Source: Aestuariibacter salexigens DSM 15300 (lineage in GTDB: Bacteria > Pseudomonadota > Gammaproteobacteria > Enterobacterales > Alteromonadaceae). From it: a stretch of DNA of 55,244 bases. Each line of letters starts with the position of its first letter. The first letter of the stretch is position 1. Shown piece after piece: positions 18,760-27,991 of this stretch. The notes under the pieces were generated by a model. The model searched no databases. It was given only the letters and a program-made list of their open reading frames with translations, and was not told where the DNA came from. Both the position numbers and the translations under genes were made by a program. The stretch is taken from the NCBI RefSeq assembly GCF_000429145.1, contig NZ_AUBH01000016.1, forward strand, positions 1 through 55,244. The letters are read 5' to 3'.

Positions 18760-19856
18760 TACTTCTTTTCCTTATAAAGCGATATGTACTCTTTTACCAT
18801 GGCCTGTTCACTAAATGAATCCATAATCCTTGCTCGAGCACATTTCGACTTATCGATAACAACTTTACGGTTTTCAAACACCTTGAGCATGATCCCCGCT
18901 AATGCTTCTTTATCCTCGCTTTCATACAAAAAACCACATTGTTCATTCACGACTTCGGGGATCCCGCCTACTTCAGTGACTACAGGAACCACGCCAGATG
19001 ACATCGCCTCAAGCAACGTCATTGGAATACCTTCTGCAAGAGAGCTCATGACAAACACGTCAAAGGAATTATAAAAAGCGCGAACATCCAAAGATGCTCC
19101 AGCAAGAGAAACATTGTTGCTCATTCCCTCGCTATTTATTACCTCTTCAAGCTCTTTCCGGCACTCGCCTTCTCCAACAATAATTAGATTGGCGCCCGCA
19201 CGAAATGCATCGCTTTGCCTGCACGCTCTTGCAAACGCTTCAATCATGAGCTTTTGGTTTTTAATTTTTGCAAGACGGCCAACGTGACCGAATGTGAATT
19301 TCTTTTCGTTTTTGTCAGTCGGAGAGAAAAAATCGACATCGATACCATTATGAATCAACTTTACTTTGTCGACTGGTAAATCGACGTCCTTAATTAACCA
19401 GTCATGAAGATCCTTTGAAACGGCGACAATCCGATGAATAAATCTGCTTAATATACGGCGTAATATTTTATATTTCTTATTACTTCCCTGAGGGTCAAAA
19501 ATATCCCGACCGTGCTCGGCATGAATGCGCACAGGCACAGCACACAGCCAGCTAAAAAACTGCAATTCAAAGGTCGCAAGGTTATAAGTGTGTAAGACAT
19601 CTGGCTTTACGTTTCGTAAAAGCGTAAAAAACTTGCTGTACAGTCTCCAGTCATTGCCTTCGCGCTTATTCAACTCAACAATATTCACTGGTTTGTTGAG
19701 AAGTGATGAAAAATCACTAGACGCCGTAGTTAACGACACGACCGTATGACTGTAGTCTTCATCTGGCATACGGTTAATGCAATTAACCACTACCTTTTCC
19801 AATCCGCCAATATCGAGGCGAAACACGACATGCATGATGTGTCGCTTACCCATCAT
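18759..19856 (-). CDS. Exosortase A-associated sugar transferase (Stp2-like, GT4)
   Basis: A GT-B glycosyltransferase of about 365 aa. The N-terminal IMHVVFRLDIGGLEKVVVN matches the Stp2 sugar transferase of EpsH1/exosortase A systems (TIGR03088-type, from memory). The donor domain has FTFGHVGRLAKIKNQKLMI, LIIVGEGECRKEL and VMSSLAEGIPMTLLEAMSSGVVPV. The frame can be extended to a TTG at 19877, but the tandem ATGs at 19856/19853 fit the family start. They lie within the last 11 nt of the exosortase gene, so translation is likely coupled. The role is transfer of one repeat-unit sugar. Confidence 0.87.
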   Translation of the reverse strand: MMGKRHIMHVVFRLDIGGLEKVVVNCINRMPDEDYSHTVVSLTTASSDFSSLLNKPVNIVELNKREGNDWRLYSKFFTLLRNVKPDVLHTYNLATFELQFFSWLCAVPVRIHAEHGRDIFDPQGSNKKYKILRRILSRFIHRIVAVSKDLHDWLIKDVDLPVDKVKLIHNGIDVDFFSPTDKNEKKFTFGHVGRLAKIKNQKLMIEAFARACRQSDAFRAGANLIIVGEGECRKELEEVINSEGMSNNVSLAGASLDVRAFYNSFDVFVMSSLAEGIPMTLLEAMSSGVVPVVTEVGGIPEVVNEQCGFLYESEDKEALAGIMLKVFENRKVVIDKSKCARARIMDSFSEQAMVKEYISLYKEKK

Positions 19857-21315
19857 GCACACCATTTGAGTCAGCAATGTGCGTTAGCGGCGCGAAAAGC
19901 GTCAATAAACTTTCTAGCGATCTACCTTCTGGAATTTCAGCCACAATGAAATAACCATCAGCAGGCTCGTGAGCTAGCCTTGCCATCAACTGATGGACCT
20001 TCATTTTTAAACTGTTAGCCGTTTGCTTTTCACCGACCTGATACCAGGAAACAAGACGTTTTCTCTCACCTGTGGTATTCACAATTTCAGCAAATTGTAA
20101 TTCCCGTCCATCGGTGTCTTCTCGGTAGCTACGCACAGGAGACCAGAACTTCTCATTAAACAGACGATGTCTGCCACTCACCAGCTCTCGGCCATGCACA
20201 TCTTCATTAACATACAATAATCGAACAGGCACATTGTTTACTCGGCCCGTCCAAATGATTTCATCAGTAGGCATTGACCAGCTAAGTTCTGACGATTCAA
20301 TTCGTGCTGAAAGGATTGATGGTGCTGGGTCCTTGACTGAAACGGAGGTTGCACCAGTACCATACAGCCAATAATTCGATGCTGCGTACGGTGCAATAAG
20401 CACCAATATTAGCAGCCCCAATTTCAGCAGTGAAAGAGTTGGCATGGCGGAAGTGAGTGATGCATTAGTCTCTTCTTTTTCGACGTTATCAACGCCAAAG
20501 GTACCAAGCCAGAAAAGGATGATCATGACAAACGCAAAGAAGAACCAACCATAAACGAGATGATCGGCCCCAGTTGCATGCTCCATATCAGTTAGGTACC
20601 CGATTATGATTATGCCAAACGCCCTAATGCCGTTAGCCAATATTGGAATAACGGCACACAGCAGGATAAACAGAGAACGCTTCCAATACTTTTGGTAATT
20701 CAAATAAGCGAGCAATGTACCAATAGCAAATGTTCCAATAAGAAAGCGAATTCCCGCACACGCTTCGGCCACTAAAAACGTACCATTAGGGATGAATATA
20801 TAGAGCCCTTCGCGATAAACAGGTATGCCAAAGAGCTGCAGCATACTGACGCTTATCCATGCAGTTACATCCTGCAACCAAGGTACGAGCTCTTCACCAA
20901 ACGGAATGCTGAACAGCAAATACAGCAACGGGAACATCAAAACACGAGCCGCCTGGTGCCCGATAAGCGACCAAATAATCACAATTAACGAGCACACCGC
21001 AGCTGTGTGCATCAGCAGATTAATATCTAACGCAGCAGAGACAATAAACGCGAGTTGTCCCAAGAACAGAAGGATAAGCACTTCCGGACGAAATTGTATG
21101 GTCGTTCTTGCCAATGCAAAACGCTTTTCATAAATCAAATAGGCTGAAATTAAAGGAATAAAAAAGCAGTGTTTGTACGCTTCGGATGCAGCCCACACCT
21201 GCACCATATGTTGCAGCGTTTCTGCATAAACCCAAAGCCAAGCGAGCAGCACGCCACCTGCGCCAAGCAAAAATCGTGAGGTTATATACTGTGAAGGTGA
21301 ATTCATTACCGACAT
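19846..21315 (-). CDS. xrtA: Exosortase A with fused EpsI domain
   Basis: A 489-aa membrane protease/transpeptidase that recognises PEP-CTERM C-terminal signals, cleaves them and releases or transfers proteins to the surface matrix. The first about 270 residues contain about eight transmembrane segments with the three catalytic residues: Cys186 in VAEACAGIRF, Arg231 in LANGIRAFG and His252 in ADHLVYGWFF. Residues about 300-480, after a further hydrophobic segment, form an EpsI (DUF3485) domain with LVSWYQVGEKQTAN, fused here rather than encoded by a separate gene. All catalytic residues are intact. It lies 3 bp after the FemAB-like gene. No PEP-CTERM substrate is visible in the window, so its targets must be elsewhere. 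Confidence 0.93.
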   Translation of the reverse strand: MSVMNSPSQYITSRFLLGAGGVLLAWLWVYAETLQHMVQVWAASEAYKHCFFIPLISAYLIYEKRFALARTTIQFRPEVLILLFLGQLAFIVSAALDINLLMHTAAVCSLIVIIWSLIGHQAARVLMFPLLYLLFSIPFGEELVPWLQDVTAWISVSMLQLFGIPVYREGLYIFIPNGTFLVAEACAGIRFLIGTFAIGTLLAYLNYQKYWKRSLFILLCAVIPILANGIRAFGIIIIGYLTDMEHATGADHLVYGWFFFAFVMIILFWLGTFGVDNVEKEETNASLTSAMPTLSLLKLGLLILVLIAPYAASNYWLYGTGATSVSVKDPAPSILSARIESSELSWSMPTDEIIWTGRVNNVPVRLLYVNEDVHGRELVSGRHRLFNEKFWSPVRSYREDTDGRELQFAEIVNTTGERKRLVSWYQVGEKQTANSLKMKVHQLMARLAHEPADGYFIVAEIPEGRSLESLLTLFAPLTHIADSNGVHDG

Positions 21316-21318
21316 TAC

Positions 21319-22365
21319 TTAGCCCAGATATTTTGAAAGAAAGGGGCCAAGTAACCGGGATAACCATAGTGGTAGCTTTTTCCAGGTATTGATGAAGAGC
21401 GCGTACTTAGGGTTATTCGGACTGAGATTAGGTTGCTCAGTAGCGTTGATTAAAGCGCGCATATAGTGAAGTGGTTCAGGTTCCATACCCCATGTCGCCT
21501 TATATTTGAATGCACCAGAATCATTTTTACTGCGACCAAAATCAAACCGATTACACCCTTTTTCTTGGGCATGGCACATCAGCGTATAATACATTAGGTC
21601 ATTGCTTTTCAAGCCTCTCGCATCAAACGTTCCGCCGCCGTAATAAGGAAGCACTTCATCCTTGTAATAGAAGCTCAGCACCGAGGATATTGGCTTACCG
21701 CCACTTTTTACGGTGAGCACTTCAGTCTTATCCCCGAAATATTTCACTAATGCAGGAAAATACTTAGGGTCAAATACTGGCGTACCCAAGTTTCTCACAC
21801 TTTCTGAGTAAATGTCGTAGGCCGTATCTGCGTCCTGATCAATAGCCACCTCTAGCGCTTTCTTGAGAGAATGACGAATGTTTGCACGCTGCTTTTTTTT
21901 CACTGCAGCTAGAATGGCTTCGGGGCCATCTGACAACTCCCAGCCAAAAGTTGAATGCTGACACGACACCTCAAATAAGGGGTTATCTGAAGCCTTTCGG
22001 CAACGAAGTTCAACGTAATCGACACTGAGCTTCCTTCCCAACGCTACCGACTCGTCTTCCAATTGCTTCTTAATCTCAGGCGAATCGGCGATCGCGCCTC
22101 CATATACACAAAACGGTGTGGATACGAGAGAGTGACCAAATAGCAAGCTTTTTAATTCAACAAGAGGAAGAAGACCGACTATTCGAGCATCTTGCGTGGC
22201 GACAAGATAGTGAGGAGTATGGTTAAAAACATCCTGTATGACGTCCGACCATTCAATGAGATGAAAAAAACTTCCTTCATTGTGACTGTCAACGTAACTG
22301 TTCCAGGCTTCTCTATCCTTTTCAGAATATGGAGCAACTAAAACATTAACTACAACATTAGACAT
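21319..22365 (-). CDS. FemAB-like protein, PEP-CTERM/exosortase system-associated
   Basis: A 348-aa protein of the GNAT-related FemAB superfamily, which uses aminoacyl-tRNA or similar donors to make peptide or amide bonds. Visible: SFFHLIEWSDVI, HYLVATQDARIVGLLPLVE, then FYYKDEVLPYYGGGTFDARGL and FDFGRSKNDSGAFKYK, the C-terminal acceptor half that resembles the family always found beside exosortase A (TIGR03019-type, from memory). The ATG at 22365 is preferred over 22380 because a GGAG sits 9 nt upstream of it. In this context it may attach an amino acid to the EPS or to an exported protein; the reaction is unproven. Confidence 0.85.
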   Translation of the reverse strand: MSNVVVNVLVAPYSEKDREAWNSYVDSHNEGSFFHLIEWSDVIQDVFNHTPHYLVATQDARIVGLLPLVELKSLLFGHSLVSTPFCVYGGAIADSPEIKKQLEDESVALGRKLSVDYVELRCRKASDNPLFEVSCQHSTFGWELSDGPEAILAAVKKKQRANIRHSLKKALEVAIDQDADTAYDIYSESVRNLGTPVFDPKYFPALVKYFGDKTEVLTVKSGGKPISSVLSFYYKDEVLPYYGGGTFDARGLKSNDLMYYTLMCHAQEKGCNRFDFGRSKNDSGAFKYKATWGMEPEPLHYMRALINATEQPNLSPNNPKYALFINTWKKLPLWLSRLLGPFLSKYLG

Positions 22366-22407
22366 CAACACTGACTCCATTCATGCTTAATTTAATCAAT
22401 TACACCA

Positions 22408-23259
22408 TCAGGATTGAATAATGCCATAGGTGTCTCGCATCGTATCCCACTTAAAATCTTTCAACAGCCTGACAAGCTTACCTTCCATACGAGACAGGTT
22501 GATATAATGCCGTATTCTGGATTTTAGCGGTGCACCTTTTACCTTCGGTTGAGATGCATCGATTTCCCAGGGGTGAAAATAGAAGCTATAAGGTTCGTTC
22601 TCACTCGCCAAATAATTGTCTATACGTTTCTTAGACAAGCTGTAAGGATACAATCTAAAGTATCCTCCCCCGCCAATACCTTGATTACGGTCCTTTTTGC
22701 GAATCGTTGGGATCGGTATTTCTATGATGCCCTCTGGGCGCGCGTATTTAAACCTTGGCCAGTCAGGTACGCCATATAAATCATGCGCGATAGGGTATGT
22801 ACTAGACGAATAGATAAAGTCTAGCTCTTTCAGAACGTCGTACACCCATTCATTGGACGAGTTAATTGAAAAACTTGGAGCACGGTAACCAATGACTCGC
22901 GTTCCGCCAATATCCTCCAGGATGTCCTTGCTTTGACTAATATCGTCACGTAAATCATTTTTAGACATTGTCGTGGCTCGGCGATGGTCCAGACCATGGC
23001 TGGCAAGCTCGTGTCCTTCTTCTACGATTCTTTTTATTATGTCAGGGCAGCGCTTGGCCACCCAGCCCAGTGTAAAAAAAGTACTTTTAACACCATGCTC
23101 TGCGAAAAGATCTAAAATCCTATGAGTGTTTTGGCCAACACGAGGACTTATAGCGTCCCAATCCTGTGGAGTAATAACCGATTCGAATGCAGAGACTTGA
23201 AAATAATCTTCAACATCCACTGTCATGGCGTTACTGCGACTGTCGCCTGCAAGTTCCAA
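22408..23259 (-). CDS. Polysaccharide deacetylase (NodB-type), exosortase system-associated
   Basis: A 283-aa carbohydrate esterase 4-type protein. NodB motif 1 is AMTVDVEDYFQVSAFE (Asp15/Asp18 region), motif 2 is SHGLDHRR with metal ligands His88 and His92, and YRAPSFSI follows as motif 3. This matches the PEP-CTERM-locus deacetylase subfamily (TIGR03006-type, from memory). It is expected to N-deacetylate amino sugars of the EPS. There is no clear signal peptide, so it may act before export. The called start is a TTG at 23259 with AAAGG about 10 nt upstream; an ATG at 23226 is an alternative that would cut residues normally present in the family. Confidence 0.85.
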   Translation of the reverse strand: MELAGDSRSNAMTVDVEDYFQVSAFESVITPQDWDAISPRVGQNTHRILDLFAEHGVKSTFFTLGWVAKRCPDIIKRIVEEGHELASHGLDHRRATTMSKNDLRDDISQSKDILEDIGGTRVIGYRAPSFSINSSNEWVYDVLKELDFIYSSSTYPIAHDLYGVPDWPRFKYARPEGIIEIPIPTIRKKDRNQGIGGGGYFRLYPYSLSKKRIDNYLASENEPYSFYFHPWEIDASQPKVKGAPLKSRIRHYINLSRMEGKLVRLLKDFKWDTMRDTYGIIQS

Positions 23260-23262
23260 TGT

Positions 23263-24675
23263 TTATCTACCTTTACCGAACAGCACCACTTCAACCGTTC
23301 TAATCAGGATAAGAAGGTCGAGAAGAAGACTTTGATGTTTTACGTAATATAAATCAAATTTTAGTTTTTCGAGGGAGTCCTCTACGCTTGCGCCATAGGG
23401 ATAATTAAGCTGTGCCCAACCGGCCAATCCGGGTTTTACGTTATGCCGTTGGTTGTAGTAAGGAACCTCTTTGATAAGTCGTTCAACGAACTCAGGACGC
23501 TCCGGCCTTGGCCCAATAAACGCCATTTCACCGCGAAACACATTTATCAACTGTGGTAGCTCATCGATGCGGTATTTCCGTATAAATTGGCCGATGGAGG
23601 TCACGCGATCATCATTCTTCTGAGCCCACTTCGCTCCCTCGCTTTCTGCGTCAGGACGCATGCTACGGAACTTTTTGATTTTAAAAAGTTTGCCGTTCAA
23701 TCCAACACGTTCCTGCTCGTAAAAGACGGATGTTTTGGTTCTGCGACCATCATCCAGATAAATAGCGACAGCCGTGAGTAGCATAAACGGCCAGACAAAA
23801 AAGAATATAATGAACGCAAGGAAGGCATTAACAAGATAATCGAGTGCATCTCTTAGATAGTTTTGAGATTGGAATCCATTTGAATAAATCACCCAGCTTG
23901 GGTACATCAGATTCACCACAATCTGCCCTGTCTCGCGTTCCATGAAATCAAGTAAATCAGTGATCTCTATGCCTCTGATACGGCACTCGAACAAAACATC
24001 AACAGGAAGTGTTCCGCGACGTTGGTCACATGCAATAACAACTTCCTCAACTTCATTGCTATCCAGGAAGTTCCGGAAGCTTTCATCCACTTTTACATGG
24101 ATGAGTTTCTCGTTCTGAATACCTTCCTCGCGGTTATCGCCAGGAACGGGAATAAAACCAAGGAGTTCGAAACTCAGTCTGTCAACATCACGGCGCATGC
24201 GCTTTTCTATTATGGACGCTCTCTCCCCAGCGCCTAAGATCACGGTACGCGTTTTACCCAATCCGAGAAAACCGAGTCTGTTCGTAAAGTAGCGAAAAAG
24301 CACTAGTGTGAGGATTACTAGCGCGGTTGCTGTAGGTAAGAAGTATGTGTCTAGCTGAAAACTTTTTAGTATCGTGCTTGTTATCACTTCAACGATGAAA
24401 TAGGTAAGCCCTACACTGACGAAAATCCGTCGGATAATACCTCTAAACGTTTCACGCAATTTTGCTTCGTATAGCCCAACGGAAAGAGAACATAGGAGCG
24501 CAACGAGTGTAAAAAACACCATGTGCCCCAACAGCGCCTCTGAATTTGCGGCTTCTCGTTGAAATACCTGACTAACAAGCAACTCAGCCATGTAAACCAT
24601 GTAGGCGATAATGACGCCCTCACACAGCATAAGCGTGTTTGCGCGTTTGTTTTGCCTATTATTCTTTATCGCCAT
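23263..24675 (-). CDS. Exopolysaccharide initiating phosphoglycosyl transferase, exosortase-associated
   Basis: A 470-aa polyprenyl-phosphate sugar-1-phosphate transferase that starts each repeat unit on undecaprenyl phosphate. The N-terminal half has four to five membrane helices and a nucleotide-binding-like domain (TVILGAGERASII near 145). The C-terminal catalytic domain after a further helix shows TSVFYEQERVGLNGK, FKIKKFRSMRPDAE, KYRIDELPQLINVFRG, the GPRPERPEFV motif and GLAGWAQLNYPYGAS, all typical of the WcaJ/EpsB class (TIGR03013/03025-like, from memory). ATG start with AAAGG 5 nt upstream. It is the first gene of the minus operon, opposite the export lipoprotein gene. Confidence 0.92.
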   Translation of the reverse strand: MAIKNNRQNKRANTLMLCEGVIIAYMVYMAELLVSQVFQREAANSEALLGHMVFFTLVALLCSLSVGLYEAKLRETFRGIIRRIFVSVGLTYFIVEVITSTILKSFQLDTYFLPTATALVILTLVLFRYFTNRLGFLGLGKTRTVILGAGERASIIEKRMRRDVDRLSFELLGFIPVPGDNREEGIQNEKLIHVKVDESFRNFLDSNEVEEVVIACDQRRGTLPVDVLFECRIRGIEITDLLDFMERETGQIVVNLMYPSWVIYSNGFQSQNYLRDALDYLVNAFLAFIIFFFVWPFMLLTAVAIYLDDGRRTKTSVFYEQERVGLNGKLFKIKKFRSMRPDAESEGAKWAQKNDDRVTSIGQFIRKYRIDELPQLINVFRGEMAFIGPRPERPEFVERLIKEVPYYNQRHNVKPGLAGWAQLNYPYGASVEDSLEKLKFDLYYVKHQSLLLDLLILIRTVEVVLFGKGR

Positions 24676-24819
24676 TTAACCTTTCCACTAGCATTTGGTT
24701 GAAGAGTTATCATAAGATGTGACTATTGGCGTACAAAAACCACTTAAAACAAGATTATAACGGGTTTGGGTTGCGCGTAAATGACAACTTTCTTCAGGAT
24801 TGCAAAACAGGTAACAGTT
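24676..24819. promoter_or_regulatory. Divergent EPS promoter region
   Basis: This region lies between the two main EPS operons. On the minus strand there is a good sigma-70-like pair: TTGTAC (plus 24731-24736) and TATGAT (plus 24709-24714) with a 16-bp spacer, placing the start about 27-30 nt before the sugar transferase ATG. On the plus strand TATAAC at 24756-24761 is a possible -10, but no matching -35 is clear. The two promoters would be within about 50 bp, so a shared regulator is plausible. Confidence 0.5.
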
Positions 24820-25449
24820 ATGAAGGCGTTAAATTGGATTAAAGGACTGGCATCAGTTGTTATAGCACTGCATATTGTAGGTTGTGCGAATCAAACTTTG
24901 CCAGAAGCAACCACCCGCGCATCGCTCACAACAGACGTGAATGATTATCAGTACCTGATAGGTCCCGGAGATAATCTCACCATCTTCGTATGGCGGAACC
25001 CTGAGATATCAGGCAGCTTTATTGTCAGACCCGATGGTAAAGTAACCACCGCCCTCGTAGAGGATATAGAGGTTGCAGGTCGCACGCCAACCATGCTTGC
25101 CAGAGAGATCGAAGAGCAACTTTCTACTTACATTAATAACCCTCGCGTTACTGTGAGCGTCAATAACTTCTCAGGGCCTTTGAGCGAGCAGGTCCGCGTT
25201 ATTGGAGAAGCCACAAGCCCAAGTGCAATCAACTACACCCAGCACATGACACTGCTTGATTTAATGATCGCCGTGGGTGGCCTTACTGAATTTGCAGATG
25301 GAAATGATGCAAAGCTTGTTCGTGTAGTGAATGGTAAACAAGTTACATATGACCTATCTATCGACGACCTCATCCGGGAAGGGGACATATCCAAAAATAT
25401 TGATATGTTACCTGGCGATATCGTCATCATACCGGAAGCCTGGTACTAG
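24820..25449 (+). CDS. Polysaccharide export outer-membrane lipoprotein, exosortase-associated (Wza-like)
   Basis: A 209-aa lipoprotein. It begins KALNWIKGLASVVIALHIVGC, a signal peptide ending in a lipobox (IVGC) about 22 residues in. The Poly_export domain follows: YLIGPGDNLTIFVWRNPEIS, IVRPDGKVTTALVEDI, then an SLBB-like domain VRVIGEATSPSAINYTQHM and DLMIAVGGLTEFADG. It is shorter than Wza (about 380 aa), as usual for the exosortase-linked subfamily. The open frame starts at ATG 24781, but the ATG at 24820 has AGG at 8 nt and directly gives the lipoprotein signal, so it is preferred. First gene of the plus-strand operon with the chain-length, kinase and barrel genes. Confidence 0.9.
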   Translation: MKALNWIKGLASVVIALHIVGCANQTLPEATTRASLTTDVNDYQYLIGPGDNLTIFVWRNPEISGSFIVRPDGKVTTALVEDIEVAGRTPTMLAREIEEQLSTYINNPRVTVSVNNFSGPLSEQVRVIGEATSPSAINYTQHMTLLDLMIAVGGLTEFADGNDAKLVRVVNGKQVTYDLSIDDLIREGDISKNIDMLPGDIVIIPEAWY

Positions 25450-25505
25450 AGACGGCTCGATAGTAATTATTCGGACCACTATAATAAATACAGCAGAAGT
25501 AGCGC

Positions 25506-27080
25506 ATGCACGACTTACAGCAAACACTGAATCTCATCGTTGATTACATCAAAGGGATTTGGATAAAGAAACGGTATGTCATGATTTGTTCATGGCTTAT
25601 ATGTCCTGCAGGGTTTCTGTATGTGGCGTCATTACCAGATGTTTATGAATCAAAAGCGGTTGTTTTTGTGGACACACGTTCTGTATTGCAGCCGCTACTC
25701 CGTGGTTTGGCATTTCAATCTGATCCTCAACAAGAAATTCAGATGATGGCAAGAACGCTTCTGAGTAGAAGCAATGTGGAAACCATCGCCAGAGAGTCCG
25801 ATCTGGACTTGCAAGTAACAACTGAAGCGGAGTTTGAAGCCCTCGTCACTGGCTTGAGTAGTTCAATACGACTTGGCTCTACAGGCCGCGATAATATATT
25901 TACCATCAGTTACTCAAATCCTCGCCCTGTTATGGCGCAAACCGTTGTTCAGGAGACACTCGACCTTTTTGTAGAAGGATCACTAGGAAATTCACGACGC
26001 GATACAGACACTGCTGAACGCTTTCTTACAGAGCAAATAGAAGAGTATGAATCTCGCCTTGAGGAAGCTGAGCAGCGATTAGCTGATTTTAAGCGACAAT
26101 ACAACGATATTCTGCCCGTACAGGGAAGCTTTTATTCTAACCTGCAGAGTCTGACAGCAGAGTTAGAGTCTGTAGAGCTGACAATTAAACAGACTCAGCA
26201 ACAAGCAGCTTCCTTAAAAGAACAAATAGCTTCAGCGAAGAAGGCAACTGATGGGCTTGGCGTAACAGATGGAGCAGATTCACCCGCGTTAAGGACTCGA
26301 TATGATGAAAGGATATTGGGTCTGGAAGAGCAGCTAGATCGTTTGAGGTTGCGTTTTACGGAACAACATCCCGACGTTATTGAAACACAGAGTTTATTAG
26401 ATGCGCTGTATGAAGCTCGTCAAAAGGAAATCGATGCATTCTTGAGAGATAGTGCAGATGATGATACCCCTGCACCGGGTTCGTTGAACCAAGAATTGAA
26501 GCTCGAGGTCAGCCGGTTAGAAAGTCAAATCGCCTCACTTCGAGTCAGGGAAGATGACTTAACGTCTAAGATTAGAGATCTCGAAGAAAAGATCGATTTA
26601 GTCCCTCAGATTGAAGCTGAGGCTGCTGCTCTGAACAGAGATTACGGCATAACTCAGAAAAAATATGAAGAGCTGCTCAACAGACGAGAGGCAGCAGATC
26701 TTTCAAGACGTGCCGATGTTTCTGCGGAAGAACTACAGTTCAGAATAATTGAGCCACCACTGGTACCGAGTAGGCCGTCTGGACCAAATAGACTGTTGTT
26801 TTATACCGGCGTTTTACTTGTTGGGTTTGGTGCAGGCATTGGATTAGCCTTATTGATAAGTCAGTTGGCGCCTGTGTTAGTTCGCGCGAAGCAACTAGCA
26901 AATGTTAGCGACTATCCCATTCTTGGGACAGTTACACACCTGAAGTTGGAGCAAATACGGAAGCAAAACAGAGTGAGAATTGCGGTTTTCGTTCTATCCT
27001 CTGGACTAGTTGTGGCGATGTATGGTGCTCTCGTGACGGCTGAGCTAATGAACATAGATCTTCTGGGAGGTATTCTCTAA
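25506..27080 (+). CDS. Polysaccharide chain-length determinant, exosortase-associated (Wzz/GumC-like)
   Basis: A 524-aa inner-membrane co-polymerase. The N-terminal Wzz region includes one membrane segment near residues 24-46, then YESKAVVFVDTRSVLQPLL and the later long periplasmic coiled coil (about residues 170-400) with heptad-rich EEAEQRLADFKRQ and RLRFTEQHPDVIE. A second membrane segment sits near 435-460 after PSRPSGPNR, the proline-rich segment typical of this family, and a further C-terminal one near 490-510. It lacks a C-terminal kinase, which is encoded separately by the next gene, starting at the last base of this one's stop region (TAATG-type overlap). Likely controls EPS chain length. 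Confidence 0.9.
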   Translation: MHDLQQTLNLIVDYIKGIWIKKRYVMICSWLICPAGFLYVASLPDVYESKAVVFVDTRSVLQPLLRGLAFQSDPQQEIQMMARTLLSRSNVETIARESDLDLQVTTEAEFEALVTGLSSSIRLGSTGRDNIFTISYSNPRPVMAQTVVQETLDLFVEGSLGNSRRDTDTAERFLTEQIEEYESRLEEAEQRLADFKRQYNDILPVQGSFYSNLQSLTAELESVELTIKQTQQQAASLKEQIASAKKATDGLGVTDGADSPALRTRYDERILGLEEQLDRLRLRFTEQHPDVIETQSLLDALYEARQKEIDAFLRDSADDDTPAPGSLNQELKLEVSRLESQIASLRVREDDLTSKIRDLEEKIDLVPQIEAEAAALNRDYGITQKKYEELLNRREAADLSRRADVSAEELQFRIIEPPLVPSRPSGPNRLLFYTGVLLVGFGAGIGLALLISQLAPVLVRAKQLANVSDYPILGTVTHLKLEQIRKQNRVRIAVFVLSSGLVVAMYGALVTAELMNIDLLGGIL

Positions 27081-27991
27081 TGAGCAATACAATAGAAAGA
27101 GCTTTGCAACGGCAAAAAGAGGCTCAACAGAAGAAACTGCAAGAGATCGCGGAATCTGCTGAAGAGACTCAGAATACGATCACCCCAGAAGATACAAGTG
27201 AACAACTGGCTACATCAAAAGCCACTGTTGATACAGCATCACAATCGGAGTTAGAGCCATTTAAACTTGACCGTGAGTGGCTACAACAAGCTGGTTTAGT
27301 ATCTCTAAGTGATTCTCGCAGTAAAATAAACGAAGAGTATCGCGAAATAAAACGCAAACTCTTACGCAATGCTTTTGGAGGCTTAGCCAAGACACTAAAC
27401 AACAGCAATATCATCATGGTAACAAGTTCGCGGCCGAGTGAAGGAAAAACATTCACCGCCACTAATCTTGCATTAAGTATTGCCGCAGAACAGGACAAAA
27501 CCGTACTTTTAGTCGATGCAGATGTGCTCAAGCCGAACGTACTGAATACGCTGGGGCTTGAGAAACGCCCAGGCATCATGGAATACCTGTTGGGGGAGAA
27601 AGAAGATATCGCCGATGTTTTATATCCCACATCTATCGATAAGCTAAAAATAATCCCCGCAGGGAAATCACACCATTTATCCACAGAATTGCTCGCCAGC
27701 CAGAAGATGCATGATATTGTTGATGAGTTCGCCAATCGGTACTCGGATCGGGTGGTTATCTTCGATACGCCGCCGTTAATCGGCATAAACGAATCTGCAA
27801 TTCTCGCCAACTTCGCGGGGCAAGCTGTTGTTGTCGTTGAAGAGGGAAAATCAAAAATAGGTGATATAAAGCTGGCTGTTGAACGTCTCAACCCCGATAT
27901 GGCAATAGGTTTCGTTGTGAATAAGTCCATTAACTCAGATTCGGAAGGAACCGGTTACTATGGTTACTACTACACACAACGCGAAGCGTAA
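27080..27991 (+). CDS. BY-type tyrosine autokinase, exosortase-associated
   Basis: A 303-aa cytoplasmic kinase of the CpsD/CapB type working with the chain-length protein. P-loop SSRPSEGKT at 116-124, Walker A' LLVDADV at 143-149 and Walker B VVIFDTPP at 225-232 are all present. The first about 80 residues are a variable charged region (rich in Glu/Gln). The tail has a tyrosine cluster at residues 293, 294, 296, 297 and 298 for autophosphorylation, although small. The last 32 nt, which hold part of that cluster, overlap the start of the next gene. The kinase is predicted to cycle phosphorylation and regulate polymerisation and export. Confidence 0.9.
   Translation: MSNTIERALQRQKEAQQKKLQEIAESAEETQNTITPEDTSEQLATSKATVDTASQSELEPFKLDREWLQQAGLVSLSDSRSKINEEYREIKRKLLRNAFGGLAKTLNNSNIIMVTSSRPSEGKTFTATNLALSIAAEQDKTVLLVDADVLKPNVLNTLGLEKRPGIMEYLLGEKEDIADVLYPTSIDKLKIIPAGKSHHLSTELLASQKMHDIVDEFANRYSDRVVIFDTPPLIGINESAILANFAGQAVVVVEEGKSKIGDIKLAVERLNPDMAIGFVVNKSINSDSEGTGYYGYYYTQREA

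Noticed and set aside
24726-24761. Plus-strand promoter TTGGCG...TATAAC for the export operon
   Set aside because: The spacing is far from 17 bp; no reliable -35 goes with the TATAAC.
27169-27930. 253-codon open frame on the minus strand within the tyrosine kinase gene
   Set aside because: It is antisense to a clearly conserved kinase, is rich in Ser/Thr/Leu as mirror frames are, and shows no domain.
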